From positions 53,245,001 through 53,309,000 of the forward strand of contig NC_084921.1 in assembly GCF_958298935.1 (NCBI RefSeq): DNA of 64,000 bases, read 5' to 3'. Of the stretch, positions 22,148-35,482 are shown piece after piece. This stretch comes from Phragmites australis. Lineage: Eukaryota; Streptophyta; Magnoliopsida; Poales; Poaceae. The notes beneath the pieces are model-generated. The model worked only from the letters and a program-made list of their open reading frames with translations, was not told the origin of the DNA and searched no databases. How positions within the stretch are numbered: the stretch's first letter is position 1; every line of letters starts with the position of its first letter. Made by a program: the position numbers and the translations under genes.

Positions 22148-24074
22148 AGTTAGGGTGCGAACGTGACTACTAAATAAACTCATTATCCACGTCTTCATCT
22201 CCAACAAAATCGACATCTGCTTCCTCATCTAAATGATAGCAATAGTGAGTATGAAAGGTATTTAGCAAGTCGTATACTACTTCAAGGTGTTGATAGATGC
22301 ATAAAGGATATCTCAAGGACAAGGCTTTACGATTTAGTTTTAAGCGTAAAACAGTTTCATGTAGATATTTAATTGCGTTATCTACTGCTTTAACTTTGAA
22401 ATAGTATAAATAAGGTAACAAGGTATATTTGAGGGGGTTTTGGTCATGTGAAGGGCTACACCACACTCCGTAATCCCTATCATTATACTTGATGTACCTC
22501 TAGTATAACACAGCCCCTGGCGGATTGAGCATGCAACCTCATCACACGGATATCTAGTCCACCCACTCACTCATCAAAGATATACATGCCCCGAATCTAA
22601 CAAAGTTAGGTCAATGTTTTGCATGTACATGACCATGGACATGGATATTCGAATAGATTACACTATGCAGATGTTGTACCCACGCGATATGCTCAGCCTC
22701 CGACAGTTGCAAGCGGAGGAGCGAATCATACTAAGACACTTCATTCACCTTTACTTACCGGACTTTTCTACAAGATAACCCAAGTGCTCCAAGTCTCGTA
22801 TAGAGTGTACTTCCCCATTGACCATCGACGTGGCTACGTTGGAAACACCTATGGTTCCCCATTGCCCCTCAGACCTCCTAGTATGATGTCCAGCTTGGTC
22901 AGGAGATAGAAAAGTCAAGTCCTGCCTATACAAGATGCATGGTTGCACTGGGGTGACTTAGCATGATGGCCCATGATTCGGTGCTTATACGTCCGGGGCA
23001 GCCATCTTCAGTTGGCAATGATTACCACAGAGGTAACTCAAGTCCCTAAAATCATCCTCGACCGAAGGACTACCCTACTTGCCCCTGCCAAACAGTTTTA
23101 ACCTATTTTACACACCACTCATCATATCCCGCACGACATCAAAGATTCCACAATCGCCAAAGATTCATGGTATACGAGTTGAATTGATTAAACAGTGAAG
23201 CGGCATCTCCGAATAGATGTGTTCCATAGCGACATCTCTGAAAAGACGTATTCCAACCTAAGCATGGTAGATAACAAGGCGTCATCCGACATTAATATAG
23301 ATAACAACAGGTAAATCTTATGGTGATATCTATTCTGGATAATGACATTTAAGGCATGGCAATTGCTTGATGATAAGTCAAGTTTTAGGTTAAAATAGCA
23401 TAATACATAGCACATGCGACGATTAGTCAAGTTTTAGGTTGATCAATTAGAGTATTGAAGACATGTGTTCAAAATGATCAAGAAGATATGACTTTCCTTC
23501 TCTGAAGTCTTCTTCTAAGCCTTCATCGAATTCAGGATCATCCAGGTTCTCCATGAAGTCTTCTGGTTCTGCAAACACGATTATGATCAACATTGGACTA
23601 TACTTTAGAGAAGCATCAAATAACACCAAATGGAATACCAAATGAATCCTAATGGATATCACATTGGGATAGAAGGATATATCTCGAATTAGATGAATTT
23701 AGCCAAAAGAATCGTCGGAATCAGAGTTGCAATGGCGGAATTGGAACGTGATGGTGGTGTGGAGAGCTCGGTGGCACAGCGAGTGCTCCACATAATCATC
23801 GAGCGGGGAAGGGCGGCTCAAGGTGGCCTTCGTGCTCCTCAAGTTGTGCTCCTCCTATCCTGGCTACCAACAGCAAGGTTCAACGGTGGAGGCGGTCGGT
23901 TCCCTTCTTATAGAGAGAGGGGGAAAACAGAGAGGCGGTGACACCACAAAGACATGGCACATCTTCTCGATGGTGGTGCCTACTAGAATTCACACGGCAG
24001 TTGCAGCTCTGCGCTAGCCAGGAAGTCGTCGTGTGCCAGGGGGGCTCGGGCTATGCAAGAGAGAGCACAGGGTG

Positions 24075-24138
<64 letters not shown>

Positions 24139-24813
24139 AGAGAGAGGGCGAGGGGCAAGAAAGTCCTCGGCGCATTGAATGCACTTGTCGTGGTGGTGGC
24201 ACGCAGATAGCGCGATGGCGTTGCGTTGGAGGAAGGAGAAGACTTCGATCGGTAGGGCCCACATGTCAGTGAGGGAGAGCAAGGGGAGAGGGAGCGGCCT
24301 CGCTAGCCAACTGGGCTTCGCCAGAGAAGAGAGAGAAGGATGGCCTGACCCGAGATAGAAAAGGAAAAAGGAAGAAGGTTTTGGGCTAAATTCAAATGGG
24401 AGATTTGAATTTAGATTTGGCATAAATTCAAAATAAGAGTATTTGAATTATGTTTTGGATGTGAAGCTCTGAGTTTGGAAGAGGATTTGAATTCAAATTG
24501 AATTTGAGCTAAAAAGAGTCTAATAATATATTTGAATTTGAGAGTCATTCAATTCCAAATCTCCACTCAAAGAACCATAAACATAAATAAACCAAAAATT
24601 TAAATGGTTCAATTTAATGCAAGGATTAAATTTAGAAATTAATTTGGTGCTCTTTGGAATACTTTAGCCAAATAATACATTTGAATATATATATATATAT
24701 ATATAAGTACATATTTATTCAAATATATAATTTCTTATTTTATATTGGTTAGAAATTTTTTAAATTCGAGTGAATTTTGCTATGCTCTATATGCTACAAC
24801 TCGAGATGTTACA
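22148..24813 (-). repeat. Gypsy (Tekay-type) LTR in reverse orientation, about 2.7 kb
   Basis: On the minus strand it opens with TGTAACATCTCGAG at 24813 and runs to about 22148. It lies between copia integrase sequence and the gypsy fragment at 24815. The interior has no real ORF; the long frames at 23938-24423 are read through a GA microsatellite. The far end, near CCTAACTGCA, is not a good inverted partner of the start, so that border may be truncated. No target-site duplication was found, and no internal region accompanies it. Confidence 0.55.
24077..24137. repeat. GA/CT microsatellite, about 30 units
   Basis: An uninterrupted GA repeat inside the reverse LTR. In both strands it yields Arg-Glu or Leu-Ser repeats that look like ORFs but are not genes. 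A shorter TA repeat lies at about 24687-24704. Confidence 0.95.
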
Positions 24814-24814
24814 A

Positions 24815-26496
24815 ATTGATAGCCTACAAGGAGTTTTTGCCCTTACCGATGGCGATTGATCACTGGTGCCCTTACCTCTAACATTCTGAATTCACCATCA
24901 GGATGGACCATAAGAGCCTCTCAGAGCAGCGCCTACACACTCCAATTCAACACAAGGCCTTCACCAAGCTGCTCGGTCTGAACTTCACAATTCAGTATAA
25001 ACAAGGACAATTCAACCGTGTTGCGGATGCCTTATCTCGCAAACCAGACACAGACCCTTAAGAACTTGTGGCCATTTCAGTTTGTCGTCCATCCTGGTTA
25101 GAAGCCATACAACACAACTATCAGGATGATCAATATACACAGCATATTCTGTAGGCATTAGCAGTCTTGGGGTGCTCTTCTCAAGGTTTTACACTCACTA
25201 ACGGTATCCTTCGCTATAAGGGCAGTGTATGGGTTGGATCCGACAGCACAACTCAACAACATATCATCAGAGCATTGCACAACAGTGCGCTGGGCAGGCA
25301 CATCGGATTCTATGCAACTTATCACCCTGTGAAACGTTTATTTGCTTGGCCCGGAATGAAATCTCAGATCAAAAGCTTTGTTCAGCACTGTTCAACTTGT
25401 CAGCAAGTAAAAGTTGAACGAGTACCTCCGGCTGGTCTTCTTCAACCACTGAATGTGCGTGATCAAGCTTGGGCAGTGGTACAACTCGACTTCATCGAAG
25501 GATTGCCCAGGTCAACAAATCATACTAAATACGTCCACTTCATAGCACTTACTCACCCATTTACCGCTCTGCAAGTGGCCAAGGTGTACATCAACAACAT
25601 CTTTTGTCTTCATGGATTACCGCAAGCAATGGTGTCGGATCACGACCGATATTCACAAGTTCCCTCTGGTAAGAATTATTCAAGCTTTCACATACGCAAC
25701 TCCGACTCAGTGCATCCTATTTGCGGATGGACAAACCGAACATGATAACCGATGTTTGGAAGCTTACTTGTGTTGTTCAGTTCACTCTTGTCCGACAAAT
25801 TGGTTTCACTGGCTCCCTCTTGCCGAGTACTGGTATAACACATCCTTCCACATTGCTTTGAAGCTGACCCCTTTTGAAGTTCTATACGGCAAGAAACTTC
25901 GTGATTTGGGAGTGCTACAGTTAGATGAAGCAACAGTGTCGGATCTCATCGCTTGGCTAAAAGAACGGGAGATCATGAACCAATTGCTCCAGCATCAGCT
26001 TCATCGGGCACAATTGCGCATGAAGCATCAGGTTGACAAACACCGCACTGAACGGGAGTTCAAGGTTGGCGATCAGGTCTATCTCAAATTGCAACCTCAC
26101 ATTCAGGCACTAGTTGCTCAAAGACCCAATTAGAAGCTCGTATTTCGGTACTTTGGTCCATATCCTGTCGAAGCTCGAGTGGGAACAATTGCATATAAGT
26201 TGAAGCTGCCAGATGGTTCATTGGTTCATCCCATGGTGCACGTCTCTCAATTGAAGAAAGCACTGAGTCCCTCGACGCCGGTCAGCATTACACTACCTCC
26301 TCCTTCCCGTCTTGCAAACTGTCGAGACACCGGAGCAATTCCTCGATCGCAAGCTGATAAAAATGGGCAATACCACAATTCAACGCCTGCTGGTTCAGTG
26401 GAAGGGATTACCACCCAATCTGGACACATGGGAAGATCTCACAGCTCTCCGGCGTTGATTCCCCGACTCACCGGCTTGGGGTCAAGCCGATTTTGA
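24815..26496 (+). pseudogene. Ty3-gypsy chromovirus fragment: RNase H end, integrase, C-terminal domain
   Basis: It begins inside RNase H (AIDHWCPYL; FTIRMDHKSL; VADALSRKP at about 25020). The H2C2 integrase zinc finger is at 25285-25410 (HIGFYATYHPVKR, then CSTCQQVK). The catalytic core follows (QLDFIEGLP, VSDHDRYS), then an extended segment with LPLAEYWYNTSFH, ADGQTEHDN and FKVGDQVYLKLQPH. The C-terminal part has GTIAYKLKLP and HPMVHVSQLKK. Damage includes a stop in RNase H, a stop near 25155, a frameshift near 25700, a stop at about 26132 and a frameshift after 26300. Gag, protease and most of reverse transcriptase are absent. With the short LTR behind it, a Reina-like chromovirus is the best guess. 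Confidence 0.85.
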
Positions 26497-26508
26497 AGGG
26501 GAGGAGAA

Positions 26509-26822
26509 TGTCAGGACTACGGAGCGCGGGACGGGCATTGTTCGCCTGAGCGCAGGCAACAACGAAGGTGGGACCCGAATGTAAGTGAGATAGCTTCTGG
26601 CGTGAAGAGGAAAGAGTCGGTGTGCATGTGGCGTGTGTGGAGTGGCCAGGCCGGGGGTTATAACTGGGCTGGCATGCGTGAGTTGGTGAGTTCTGAACTG
26701 GTAGCAAGGGACATCGCCCACGGCATCTCGTTCTCGTCTTCCTCGTGCTGTTCTTCCTCTCCTTGGATTCTCTTGTTCATGTCTAGATCGCTAGATCCTA
26801 GTCGGTCTATAATAGACTGACA
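26509..26822 (+). repeat. 3' LTR of the gypsy fragment, 314 bp
   Basis: It begins TGTCAGGACTAC behind a purine run (GAAGGGGAGGAGAA) and ends ACTGACA, an imperfect inverted match. TTATAA lies near 26660. Length and position fit a Reina-type LTR. The PIN-linked conserved block starts 48 bases to the right. Confidence 0.65.
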
Positions 26823-26870
26823 TTGTAGAATTTATATGTTCTAAATTTGATGTTTCTAGTACAGGTTTAC

Positions 26871-27055
26871 ATTGAATCCATGAGGAGCATACTAGGAAGT
26901 GATTCATGGAAAACAAAGACCACGATATGCTGGAGCTTGAGAGATTGTTGGCTCAGCTATGATGGGGTGGAAGACTTTTGTGGGGGCCTAAATTACAGGA
27001 TCGTAGAGCTGCGAATGGTTTGTCATGAAAACCAGTCTTCTTCAATAAGGGGGAG
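26871..27055 (-). other. Block downstream of the PIN gene that is also present in the PIN relic
   Basis: Two parts of this segment (26871-26927 and 27029-27050) recur at 15742-15798 and 15821-15839 in the same order relative to PIN sequence. It lies 650-830 bases beyond the PIN stop codon. It may be a far 3' UTR exon or simply duplicated flank. No ORF is convincing. Confidence 0.5.
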
Positions 27056-27702
27056 AACAGAGTGAAAATGATAATCTGCATGTCACGAAATAGACTTACT
27101 TCAATCTTTTCATGCTTGCTTGTGAGTTGTGGGGATAGTGTGGGTAGGAAGTAGGCATGCAGACATGTGCTTGCACATGAGCAACTAATGCGATTTCTTA
27201 ATTTGTTCCTTCTTTTTTCTTCAATTCATATGGTATTAATTTATATTCTTTTGTGTAATGACTTATGCAGGCAGGGCACCATGCGCAGGAGGATCGGGGG
27301 GAAGAGTTAGGCAATATAATCAAATGTATACTGAGGAGGTAACACTGTTGGAGATTTTTTAATCCTGTTTTGCAGTTTTCACCTCTGATACGTTTTCAAG
27401 GAAGAAAATTACTTAATTTAGTTTTGTTAAATATTCATCTTTTTCTTCTTGGACTGGCTTGGTGGCATCAAACCGAAAATCAAGTATTCTTGTTACACAA
27501 TCATTTGAATAACAGGATACATAAACATTCTTCTTGCATAATATCTGTTAAAAAGTATTTCATAGTACTCAATAACTCCCCTTGCAATTTATGCAATGAG
27601 GAATGAAGGTAAGAGGCATTTCTTAGCACTTGTTGTCAGTATGTATGTTTGGGCAGCTTCAAGGGAATAACACATTTGCCTTATGCATCCGACTCTCTGC
27701 AT

Positions 27703-30700
27703 CTACCTAATTAGCTCTAAAACAATATAAAACCCGACTAGCAACGGCAAGGAGACAAGCATCCCAAAAATAACCCTGCAAAATTGAGTGACAAAATATA
27801 AGAAATTGATGTCTTCAGGAGCATGCATTCAACTAGTAGCAAACTGTAGCCATATCAAAGTACTTACGCTGTACTAAGGACATCAGCATGCAACCCATAT
27901 TCTTTTGCAAATATAAACGATGTGATGGATTGAGGTAGCGCGGCCTGCAGAATGTTCATACAAAGGTTAGCCTAGGCACAAGTTCCTTATTTCGGGCTGA
28001 AACACAATGTCAAGATTTAATATTTTACACACTGATAATAAGTTCTCATGCTCTCAATATTACTCTCTAGAACTTTGTATTGTAATAATAGAAAATAACT
28101 TCTGTTTGATGCCTGAGATCGGACCTACGCCACCCTAGCATCAGCTACTATGTGGCTATTGTCTGTTTGATAACCTTCCTGTCATCTTGAACCCTTAGGA
28201 CCTCCAATTCTTGGGATCTAGATTTGAGCTAACACTTGTTCCAAGGGCTACTTTCGAAGTAACGCTCCTCTGGTTACCTCCAGTATGGCATGTGGAAATA
28301 ATGTTTAGCTTGACCATTTAGAAGCTCCTATCACCCCAAGGCAAAACCGGTAACACTTTTAATTTGCACCTGTTGATCATATTATATATAGGACTAGAAG
28401 TGGTTACATGGGGTATTATGAAGGAATGACAGAGACATCAGTCAGACGGCAAACATACCAAATTATTTCTCTTCTGTTATTTAACCGTGTTCCACACCAG
28501 TATTACTTTGCTTCCCCCAGAAAGCACACCCTATATTTTTTATTCAGTTGAGGTCATCTCCAGCGAAATGCGCATTACTTGACATGATGAGTATGTCTGG
28601 CCTGGTGCATCTTGCAAGTGCAAGCTCCACAACAGCAACTAGTGAGTTTTAAAACCTTCAGTAGAATTATGTTGTCAAACTTGACATATGTTAATATTAA
28701 TATATTGTGCTGGTGTTTAACTAACAATATATCATTATGCGCTGATAAGCATCTGACGAGTGGTTGGTAATGACTTCCTGAGCCGATGCTTTTGGCATGG
28801 CATTTTGTTTAGCAGATGACTGCGGTCGTGCGGGGACAGGCTCTAGAACATGCCAAAACCAGATGTGCTGCATAGGTGTAATGCGCATGCTGAACTTTGT
28901 TTGAACAAAGTTTCCTTGCTCTATGTACGTTTTTATTCGAGATTTCTTCTCTAGAATACGTAGGAGAACTACATATCTTTGTATTAAGGAGGAAAGTTTG
29001 GTTGAGACCATTACAACCTGACTCGTACTAGACAATCGCCGAAACCAGATTTAGATTGGTCGATTATATTAATTCGAGATGGATATCAATGATGTTCTGT
29101 CGTATCTTTGGCAGGGGTCAAAATGTGACGAACCAATAGGGATATGCACTTCCATTGGTAAGAAAAGTGAGGCTGCACCGGCCCATTGAAGGCCAATCCA
29201 CTCTATGGATAAGTTTATCAAGAGACTACCCTGAAGTGGTGTCGAACATTTTCGGGCAACAACAGCACTACCTGTTAGTGTGTTCCATGCTCTTGGAATA
29301 GGATCAATGCATGGTTTAGTGTTTGATGGCTGCCTCTGAATGATATGAAATCATGAATGCTCTTAAACAATATTAGGATAACCTAGAGAGACCATAATAA
29401 AATGGTGATGAGAACAACTACTATTGTTTATGTCTGTGCAAGCAACGTTGGTCTTAAAGCCCAAGTGGGTAAAGTTAATGGTGATTTGCTGTCCTGGTGC
29501 TGACAAGCTAAACTCAAATCTCTCGTAGATTTCACTATTTCAGTGAAGTGTGGTTTTCACATCAGATCCTCCATTTGATCAGGTATCCTTTTTTCCTTTT
29601 GTGTCGTGACATTGCCAGTCATATGCACAAGCTAGCTCTGCTTTTGCTTCTTAGGGCAACCACGCGGTGACTTTTATTCTCCAACTTTGCACGCCTATAC
29701 ATAAATCATCGGGCGGCTTGTGATGATATTTTTCTGTGGATGCAATCTAATGTCGGTGAAATGCAATCATGATGGATTGATGGATGACCTTGTGAATTCA
29801 ATTTTTCCCCTAAAGTAAAATTAATATATATATCCAAAAGGAAGTAATAACTGAAAAGACCTGGCTGTGTGCATGTATCAATCGGTCGTGCAACGCTTGG
29901 AACCGTCAAGTGACATTTTTGTCAAAAGTAAAGTTTCGAGCTAGACGTTGGTCTAAAGTGGTGGTAAAAGTAATATTTTAGATTACATGCCCTAAAGAGG
30001 GTAGTTAGATTGACATCATCATGCCATCAACTCTACGTAGCAACCAACAGCAGAAGCCTGAGGTTAATCGCTAGCTAATCAGCCATCATATTTTGTTGCC
30101 CATATTCATACTAATCCACAGAGGTAATTTGCAAACGTAAGAAGCATAGATGCATGGGGCGAGTCAGCCGGTCAGAAGGAGGGAGGGAGGAGGTAGTGGG
30201 TACCTGTATGATGGCGACGCGGAGGACGTCGCCGCGGAGGCCGGCGGCGATGGAGCCGACGGCCATGGCGGCCGGGCCGAGGGCGAACTTCAGCACGAGG
30301 CCCAGCGCCGCCAAGCTCGGCCCGCACGCGAGCACCTTCTCCTGCTGCGCCATGAACAATCCTGCACCGCAAAAGCGACGTGCCGTCAAGAAGTTATCAA
30401 TCACTAATCACTATACGTGGCTGGGGCTGCTTGGTTGAGATTAACCATTACTTGCTAGTAGCTTGCTGACTGAGAAATCCTGACAGGTTGCCCTCAAAAG
30501 AAAAAAGAATCCTGACAGGTCCATTGATATTCATTCCAATCCGACACCCTGCTAGCTAGTACTACCGGTACGATAAAATTTGGATATGTGTTTTGTTCCT
30601 GCATACGATATTCTGAAAGCCTGAACATGTGGCTCATTTGTATCTTAAAGTTAATTAGTCTAATTAAATTAAATCTTATAAAATGCGCACTCCAGATATT

Positions 30701-32024
30701 AGTATACGTGTGTACATATTGAGCAGCTAGCTAGCTACTCAGTGGTCGTTCAGTACTCACCCATGCTGAACATGGCCATTCCGGTGCCTGACTTGGACAT
30801 GATGAGCACACAGCCCTCGAAGGCGCTCGGCAGCTCGATGCGCAGCCTGTTTGATTAATTCCAGAATCAAAATTCCATGTAAATTCTGACTGGTATACAC
30901 CTCACACATGATTTAAATAAAACTTGATTAGAAAAATTAGATGCCCGGCCGGCCTCTCCTTGCATGCATGTGGAGTCAGCGTAGCTTAGGCACATCATGC
31001 ATGCGTATATCTAGTGTCACGTACGTACGCCAGGTGTGCTACACGTCAGAATCACAATTCTGCTACCAGCTGGCTACCCGTGCACGATGATACTATACGG
31101 ATAAACACTGCGAGCTATGCTAGCTAATACACCGGCTCCACTTAATTTACTGCACACAGAATATATATGTCTTCGTAGATTGCATGCGATGCTGAATTAT
31201 ATTAGTGTATGTACAGGGTAGTTTAATTTCTAGTTAATCAACCTTTTCTTGGTGGTGCAACTACGATATCAGCATATAGATACGTGTGTACATATATGGT
31301 TTGCATACCTATTGGCAACGCAGGCCCAAGTGATGCCGACGAAGCTGGCGTAGGTGTTGGGGTTGCGCGCCAGCTTGTGCGCCACCACCTTGACTAGCGC
31401 CCAGAGCGACGGCTTGCCGCCGGCGACCGGCACGATGCTCTCGACCGCGACGGAGACGGCGTCAGCGCTGGCCTTGACGTCCTTGACCGGCGAGTCGGGT
31501 AGCGAGGATGAGTCCGGGACGTCTGCGGCGACGTACATGCCGATGGCGGCCTTCCTGACCTCGAGCACGAAGAGCAGGAGCGTGAGCCACACGATGGCTT
31601 GGAACACGGAGAGCTGGACGACGAGCTGCTGCGCCCACTCGCCGTACATGGCCCGAGCCATTGGCACGCCGACGACGAGCGAGTTGGTGAGCGTGGAGAG
31701 GGAGAAGCTGGTGATGGACCAGCTGACAGCGCAGCCGCCCTTGCTCATGAACCTGGCCCATACGGCGATGACGGTGACGATGACCATCTTGGATATGACA
31801 TCAGCGGCGACGGCGCGGTAGTTGACCTGGAACGGGTCGGTGTGCAGCGTGAACTCGAAGGTGAAGAAGGGCAGCGCGAAGAAGGCGACGAGGCGGTTCA
31901 CGGCGTCGCACTGCTCCGGCGTGAAGATGCGCCACCACCGCACCGACCCGTACCCCAGGAACAGCGCGAAGTAGAGCGGCGCCGTCGCCGCCACCACCTT
32001 GTACACGTCGCCCCACCCGATCAT
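27703..32024 (-). CDS. PIN5: PIN auxin efflux carrier, short-loop (PIN5-like), five exons, 369 aa
   Basis: Exons, 5' to 3' on the minus strand: 31309-32024, 30761-30846, 30204-30361, 27868-27944, 27703-27775. Every junction is GT-AG, the phases agree, and the stop is TAG. The protein moves auxin across a membrane. The N-terminal bundle starts at [20 protein letters not shown] and ends near [13 protein letters not shown]. The C-terminal bundle starts at [20 protein letters not shown] and continues through [45 protein letters not shown] and [12 protein letters not shown]. The hydrophilic loop between them is only about 60 residues, so this is a short PIN of the PIN5/PIN8 kind, expected in the ER rather than the plasma membrane. 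Exons 1-3 are GC-rich and exons 4-5 AT-rich. Its desaturase neighbour suggests PIN5a, from memory of rice. Confidence 0.93.
28917..29035 (-). mobile_element. Possible LINE (L1) 3' tail in PIN intron 3
   Basis: Read on the minus strand, wording such as CTTCCTTAATACAAAGATA-like sequence, GTAGTTCTCCTACGTATTC and a following A-rich end resembles the 3' end of grass L1 elements. There is no coding part and no clear poly(A) tail. The intron is 2259 bp long. Confidence 0.35.
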
Positions 32025-32214
32025 CTTGTTCGATCCCCTCCTTAATTAGCTAACTCTTCCTCTCTCTAGCTTGCAGCGAGCTGATGAACTCGCAGCCACC
32101 TTGTTAGCGAAGCTATCTAACGACACGAGATCGTGCAAAACCACAAGTGCGGTCGAGTAAAAATGCGAGCTAGAGATCGATATGGATGTGCAATGTGAGA
32201 GGTAGGATGAGTAG

Positions 32215-32221
32215 TTTTATA
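32215..32221 (-). promoter_or_regulatory. TATA box of the PIN gene
   Basis: TATAAAA on the minus strand, within CTCTCTATAAAACTAC, lies 191 bases upstream of the start codon. This would give a 5' UTR of about 160 bases. Confidence 0.6.
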
Positions 32222-32562
32222 GAGAGCGAACTACAGCAGCTGAGGTGGGAGAGCGCGCGGACACGTCACGTCCATGAAGCAGCCAGTATCTGGGTGGGTG
32301 AGTCGGATTGCGCGTGGCCGTTGAAATGAACGGCGGGATTAGTAATATGCTCGATCGAAAGCGATGTGGGTTAGAGATGTGATGGGGAGATATAGAGGCT
32401 TAATTCGATTTGATTCGGATTTTACGTTGATCGAGTAGTGGGAGGTTGAAGGGACGGTTAGGTTAAGGGAGGATCTTAACTTTGCATGCATGGGTGCGCG
32501 CGGCGAGAGAGCGAGAGAGGAGAGGGGAGGTGGGTGGCTAAATACGGTGGTGGCTAAGCGAG

Positions 32563-32644
32563 GTGTAAACAAATTTTATAGACTTATATTTAGAAAGACT
32601 ATTGTGAGATTCTATTTATATTATTTATCTCGTAATTTAATGAC
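32563..32644. repeat. Dispersed non-coding repeat, copy 1 (PIN upstream region)
   Basis: About 80 bases with GATTCTATTTATATTATTTA and TAATTTAATGACT recur with changes at 40862-40942 (TTTTATTTATATTATCTATC and TAATTTAATAACT). It is probably a MITE family fragment. It sits about 540 bases upstream of the PIN start codon. Confidence 0.5.
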
Positions 32645-32659
32645 TGGGCTGAAGAGAAA

Positions 32660-35480
32660 GGAGAGTGAATAATTTGCTTTCAAACGAGATACCGTTTTAA
32701 CGAGGGTGGCAAAATTAGTTGTGTTTGGAGAGCAGAGCAAATACCAAATGAGCAGAGGAGGCAGAAAGCCAGGAGAGAGAGATGCCGGCCCTTTTCTCTC
32801 TCTATATACAATTTTTCGCTCCATCATTGGTCGCCGTCTAAGAGCTGCCTCCTCTTCGTCAGTAGCGAAACCTTGAGCGCCTGTGTGTGTGAGAGAGAGA
32901 GAGAGATTGCTTTTGCTTAATTAGGAAGAAAAAAAGACAGGAGATCAGAGACAGGATAATTCAGGTGTGCGAGGGAAAGAAAGAGTTGGCCGAAAGCCAA
33001 GTCCTTGCATGCATGTGTGGTGTCTCGCTAGCTTTCGGTCTCAGAGTGGCGAGACCACCCGGTGTACGTGCGTGCGTGCGTGCATGATTTTTCACATTGT
33101 GGTGATTGTGCACTTCCTACTGAAATTTTTTGTTCTTGAACTGTACTGAAATCCTACCATTATCTATGTGTTTCAGCTTTTAACACTCTAATGCACGCAT
33201 GTGCATGTTTAGTATATAAAATTTATTTTAATAGATTTATATTTTATAGTACTTTTATAGTAATTGATAATATATTATAATAAAAATTAACGATCAAAGT
33301 TTATTTTTTATGACTTTTTCAAAACTACATTGTTAAATAGATGGAGTACTTCTAGGGTAAACAAAGGATTGAGGACAAATATAAAAAAAAATCAAAGTTG
33401 CGTTTTGGAGATAGTGCCGCTGTTCAAAACAACATTTACTCCTGACTGAAAGGCTACTAAAAAAAATAGTGATCAGAATCAAATTTTCAAGAGCATCGCA
33501 ACACCCATATTTATGGCATAGATAATTCGTGCTTATAGCCAGACAAAACACTTAAATTACTCAATTAATAGTTAAAAAATAGAATGTCAACTTAAAAATA
33601 AAAGTGCACGTGCATTCAGAGCACAGATTACAGCAAAGCATAAATGGATTAGCATCTGCAGGCAGACGGAAATATCAGAAAAAGGAAGCCTTTTTCCCTG
33701 CAATCCATTTTAATTATCTAATGTTGATGATTCATCCGACCTAATTCAGAAACCAACGTAACATTCACCCTTTTTCTTCCTTTCTTTTCCTGGGAAAATT
33801 CTCCCTTTTTCTTTATGCCATCAGAATACTTAATCCTTCAGTAAATGGACTAGAGTTAGCTAGCGATGTCCACATGATACATTCCCACTCCCCTTATCTG
33901 AGAGGATTAGGGAATTAATCCCCTCATACATACATGCATCGAACCAATTGCTGACGCACGTAGGCCACACTGCGTAGGCCACACTGATCAGCAAGTTGAA
34001 ACATCTGATCACGCATGAAACGTTCCAATCCATCTCGATGTCTCGTAGATCATCTGCTACTTTCATCCGCATCCTTGCATGCGATCACGCGAATACATAT
34101 GCAATTGCAAATGCTCGCTGCAACTTGGTACAATGTCTTCCTCTCAGGTGGCAGACGGAATTTTGCCTCGAGCGGGCATGCTATGCGTCAGAATTCGCCA
34201 TGAGCAGAGGCTCATTCAGTGTTGGTGCAAACAGGAAATGTCATCTCTGCTCTCATTTGTTTTCAGAGCACGATCACACAGCGGAATTGTTCCTCTTGTT
34301 CCGTTTATCAGTTATTTTTGTCAGATATACATTCTGAGAGGCGGGCTGGAAATGGCCCTCTGGTGGAGCCCACCTGCCAGTGGCTGCTAACAAATAGTTT
34401 GTCAGGTGCAATACAGTCATTTAGAGTATCTGATTGGATGGACTATGAAATACAAATTCAGGTTGGTTACATTGAATTCTTAATTTTCCAACAGTTTGGA
34501 ACTTCTATCGCAAAAAGAATTCAAATTTCGCATTTCTTGATAAATGCTCGCAGCCGTTGGTTTGGAACAAAGGCATAGACCACTCATGGGCTGAAAACAG
34601 AATGTAAATGAGTGGCGCAAGCAGAGTTCAATTGCTGCAAATGGAAAGATTGAATGGCCAGAAGCAGTTTTGGGCTCTCCTCAACTTGTACAGTGTATAT
34701 GGCTGCCATACGAAGGGACAAGAATCTCAACTGACGAGCATGAGCATATGATCTTGGCAGACCATTTCGTATATTAACCATCTGTATTATATTCTGCACA
34801 AGCACATGAGCGAGAGAGATTACATGTAGTGTGATGGCACCATTTTGATCGGATATTCTCCTCCACAGACCAGTCTTGTCGACCTCTGAAGTGTACTAAC
34901 AATGTGGCGTCCATTCAGCCACATCTCTCAATGCAGCAAGTGCAGCAAGATCGCAACGACTGATTTATGCAGATACTAAAATACCATTGAATGAACTGAT
35001 GGATGAATCGTATGCCGCTTATCTGCAGGAAGAAACATAGTTACATTACATGGTTGGAGCAAAAAAGTTGCAACATCTTTAACTTGCCGCAGCTTGATGC
35101 CTTTATCAGTGGCCTTCAGCTGAAACTCTGAAATATGTTTGACATTGGATATTTCAGGGCAATGAGGCCCATTGGGTTACAGATGAGAGGTAACAGCACT
35201 TCATACCTCACAAAATTTTAACAGATCTGAACAACACAAATAGCATACTGAAACACACCGCCTGAAGTCGTACATCAAAGCAGAAAAGAAAGCTAGAACA
35301 CAGACTGACATCTCCCTATCGCTCTAAGAGATGACACCGACGACGAACGGATGCTCCCGGCCCATTTGGTCAACCTGAAGAACTATTTAATGAGGCACAC
35401 CAGATCTTGCCTTCGCGATGCGTCTCAGGATGCATGACAGATGGCACGCTGGAACTCAAGCAGTCACAATGGCGTTCGAT
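32660..35480. other. Intergenic region between PIN and the desaturase
   Basis: No ORF resembles a known protein. AT-rich stretches lie at 33190-33350. The overlapping 60-120 codon frames at 33996-34578 show no family features. Confidence 0.55.
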
Positions 35481-35482
35481 GC

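Noticed and set aside
23938..24423. Overlapping ORFs of 82-146 codons on both strands
   Set aside because: They run through a GA microsatellite that has no stops in several frames; the products are low-complexity Arg-Glu or Leu-Ser strings.
31354..32045. Plus-strand ORFs of 155 and 148 codons
   Set aside because: They are antisense shadows of PIN exon 1.
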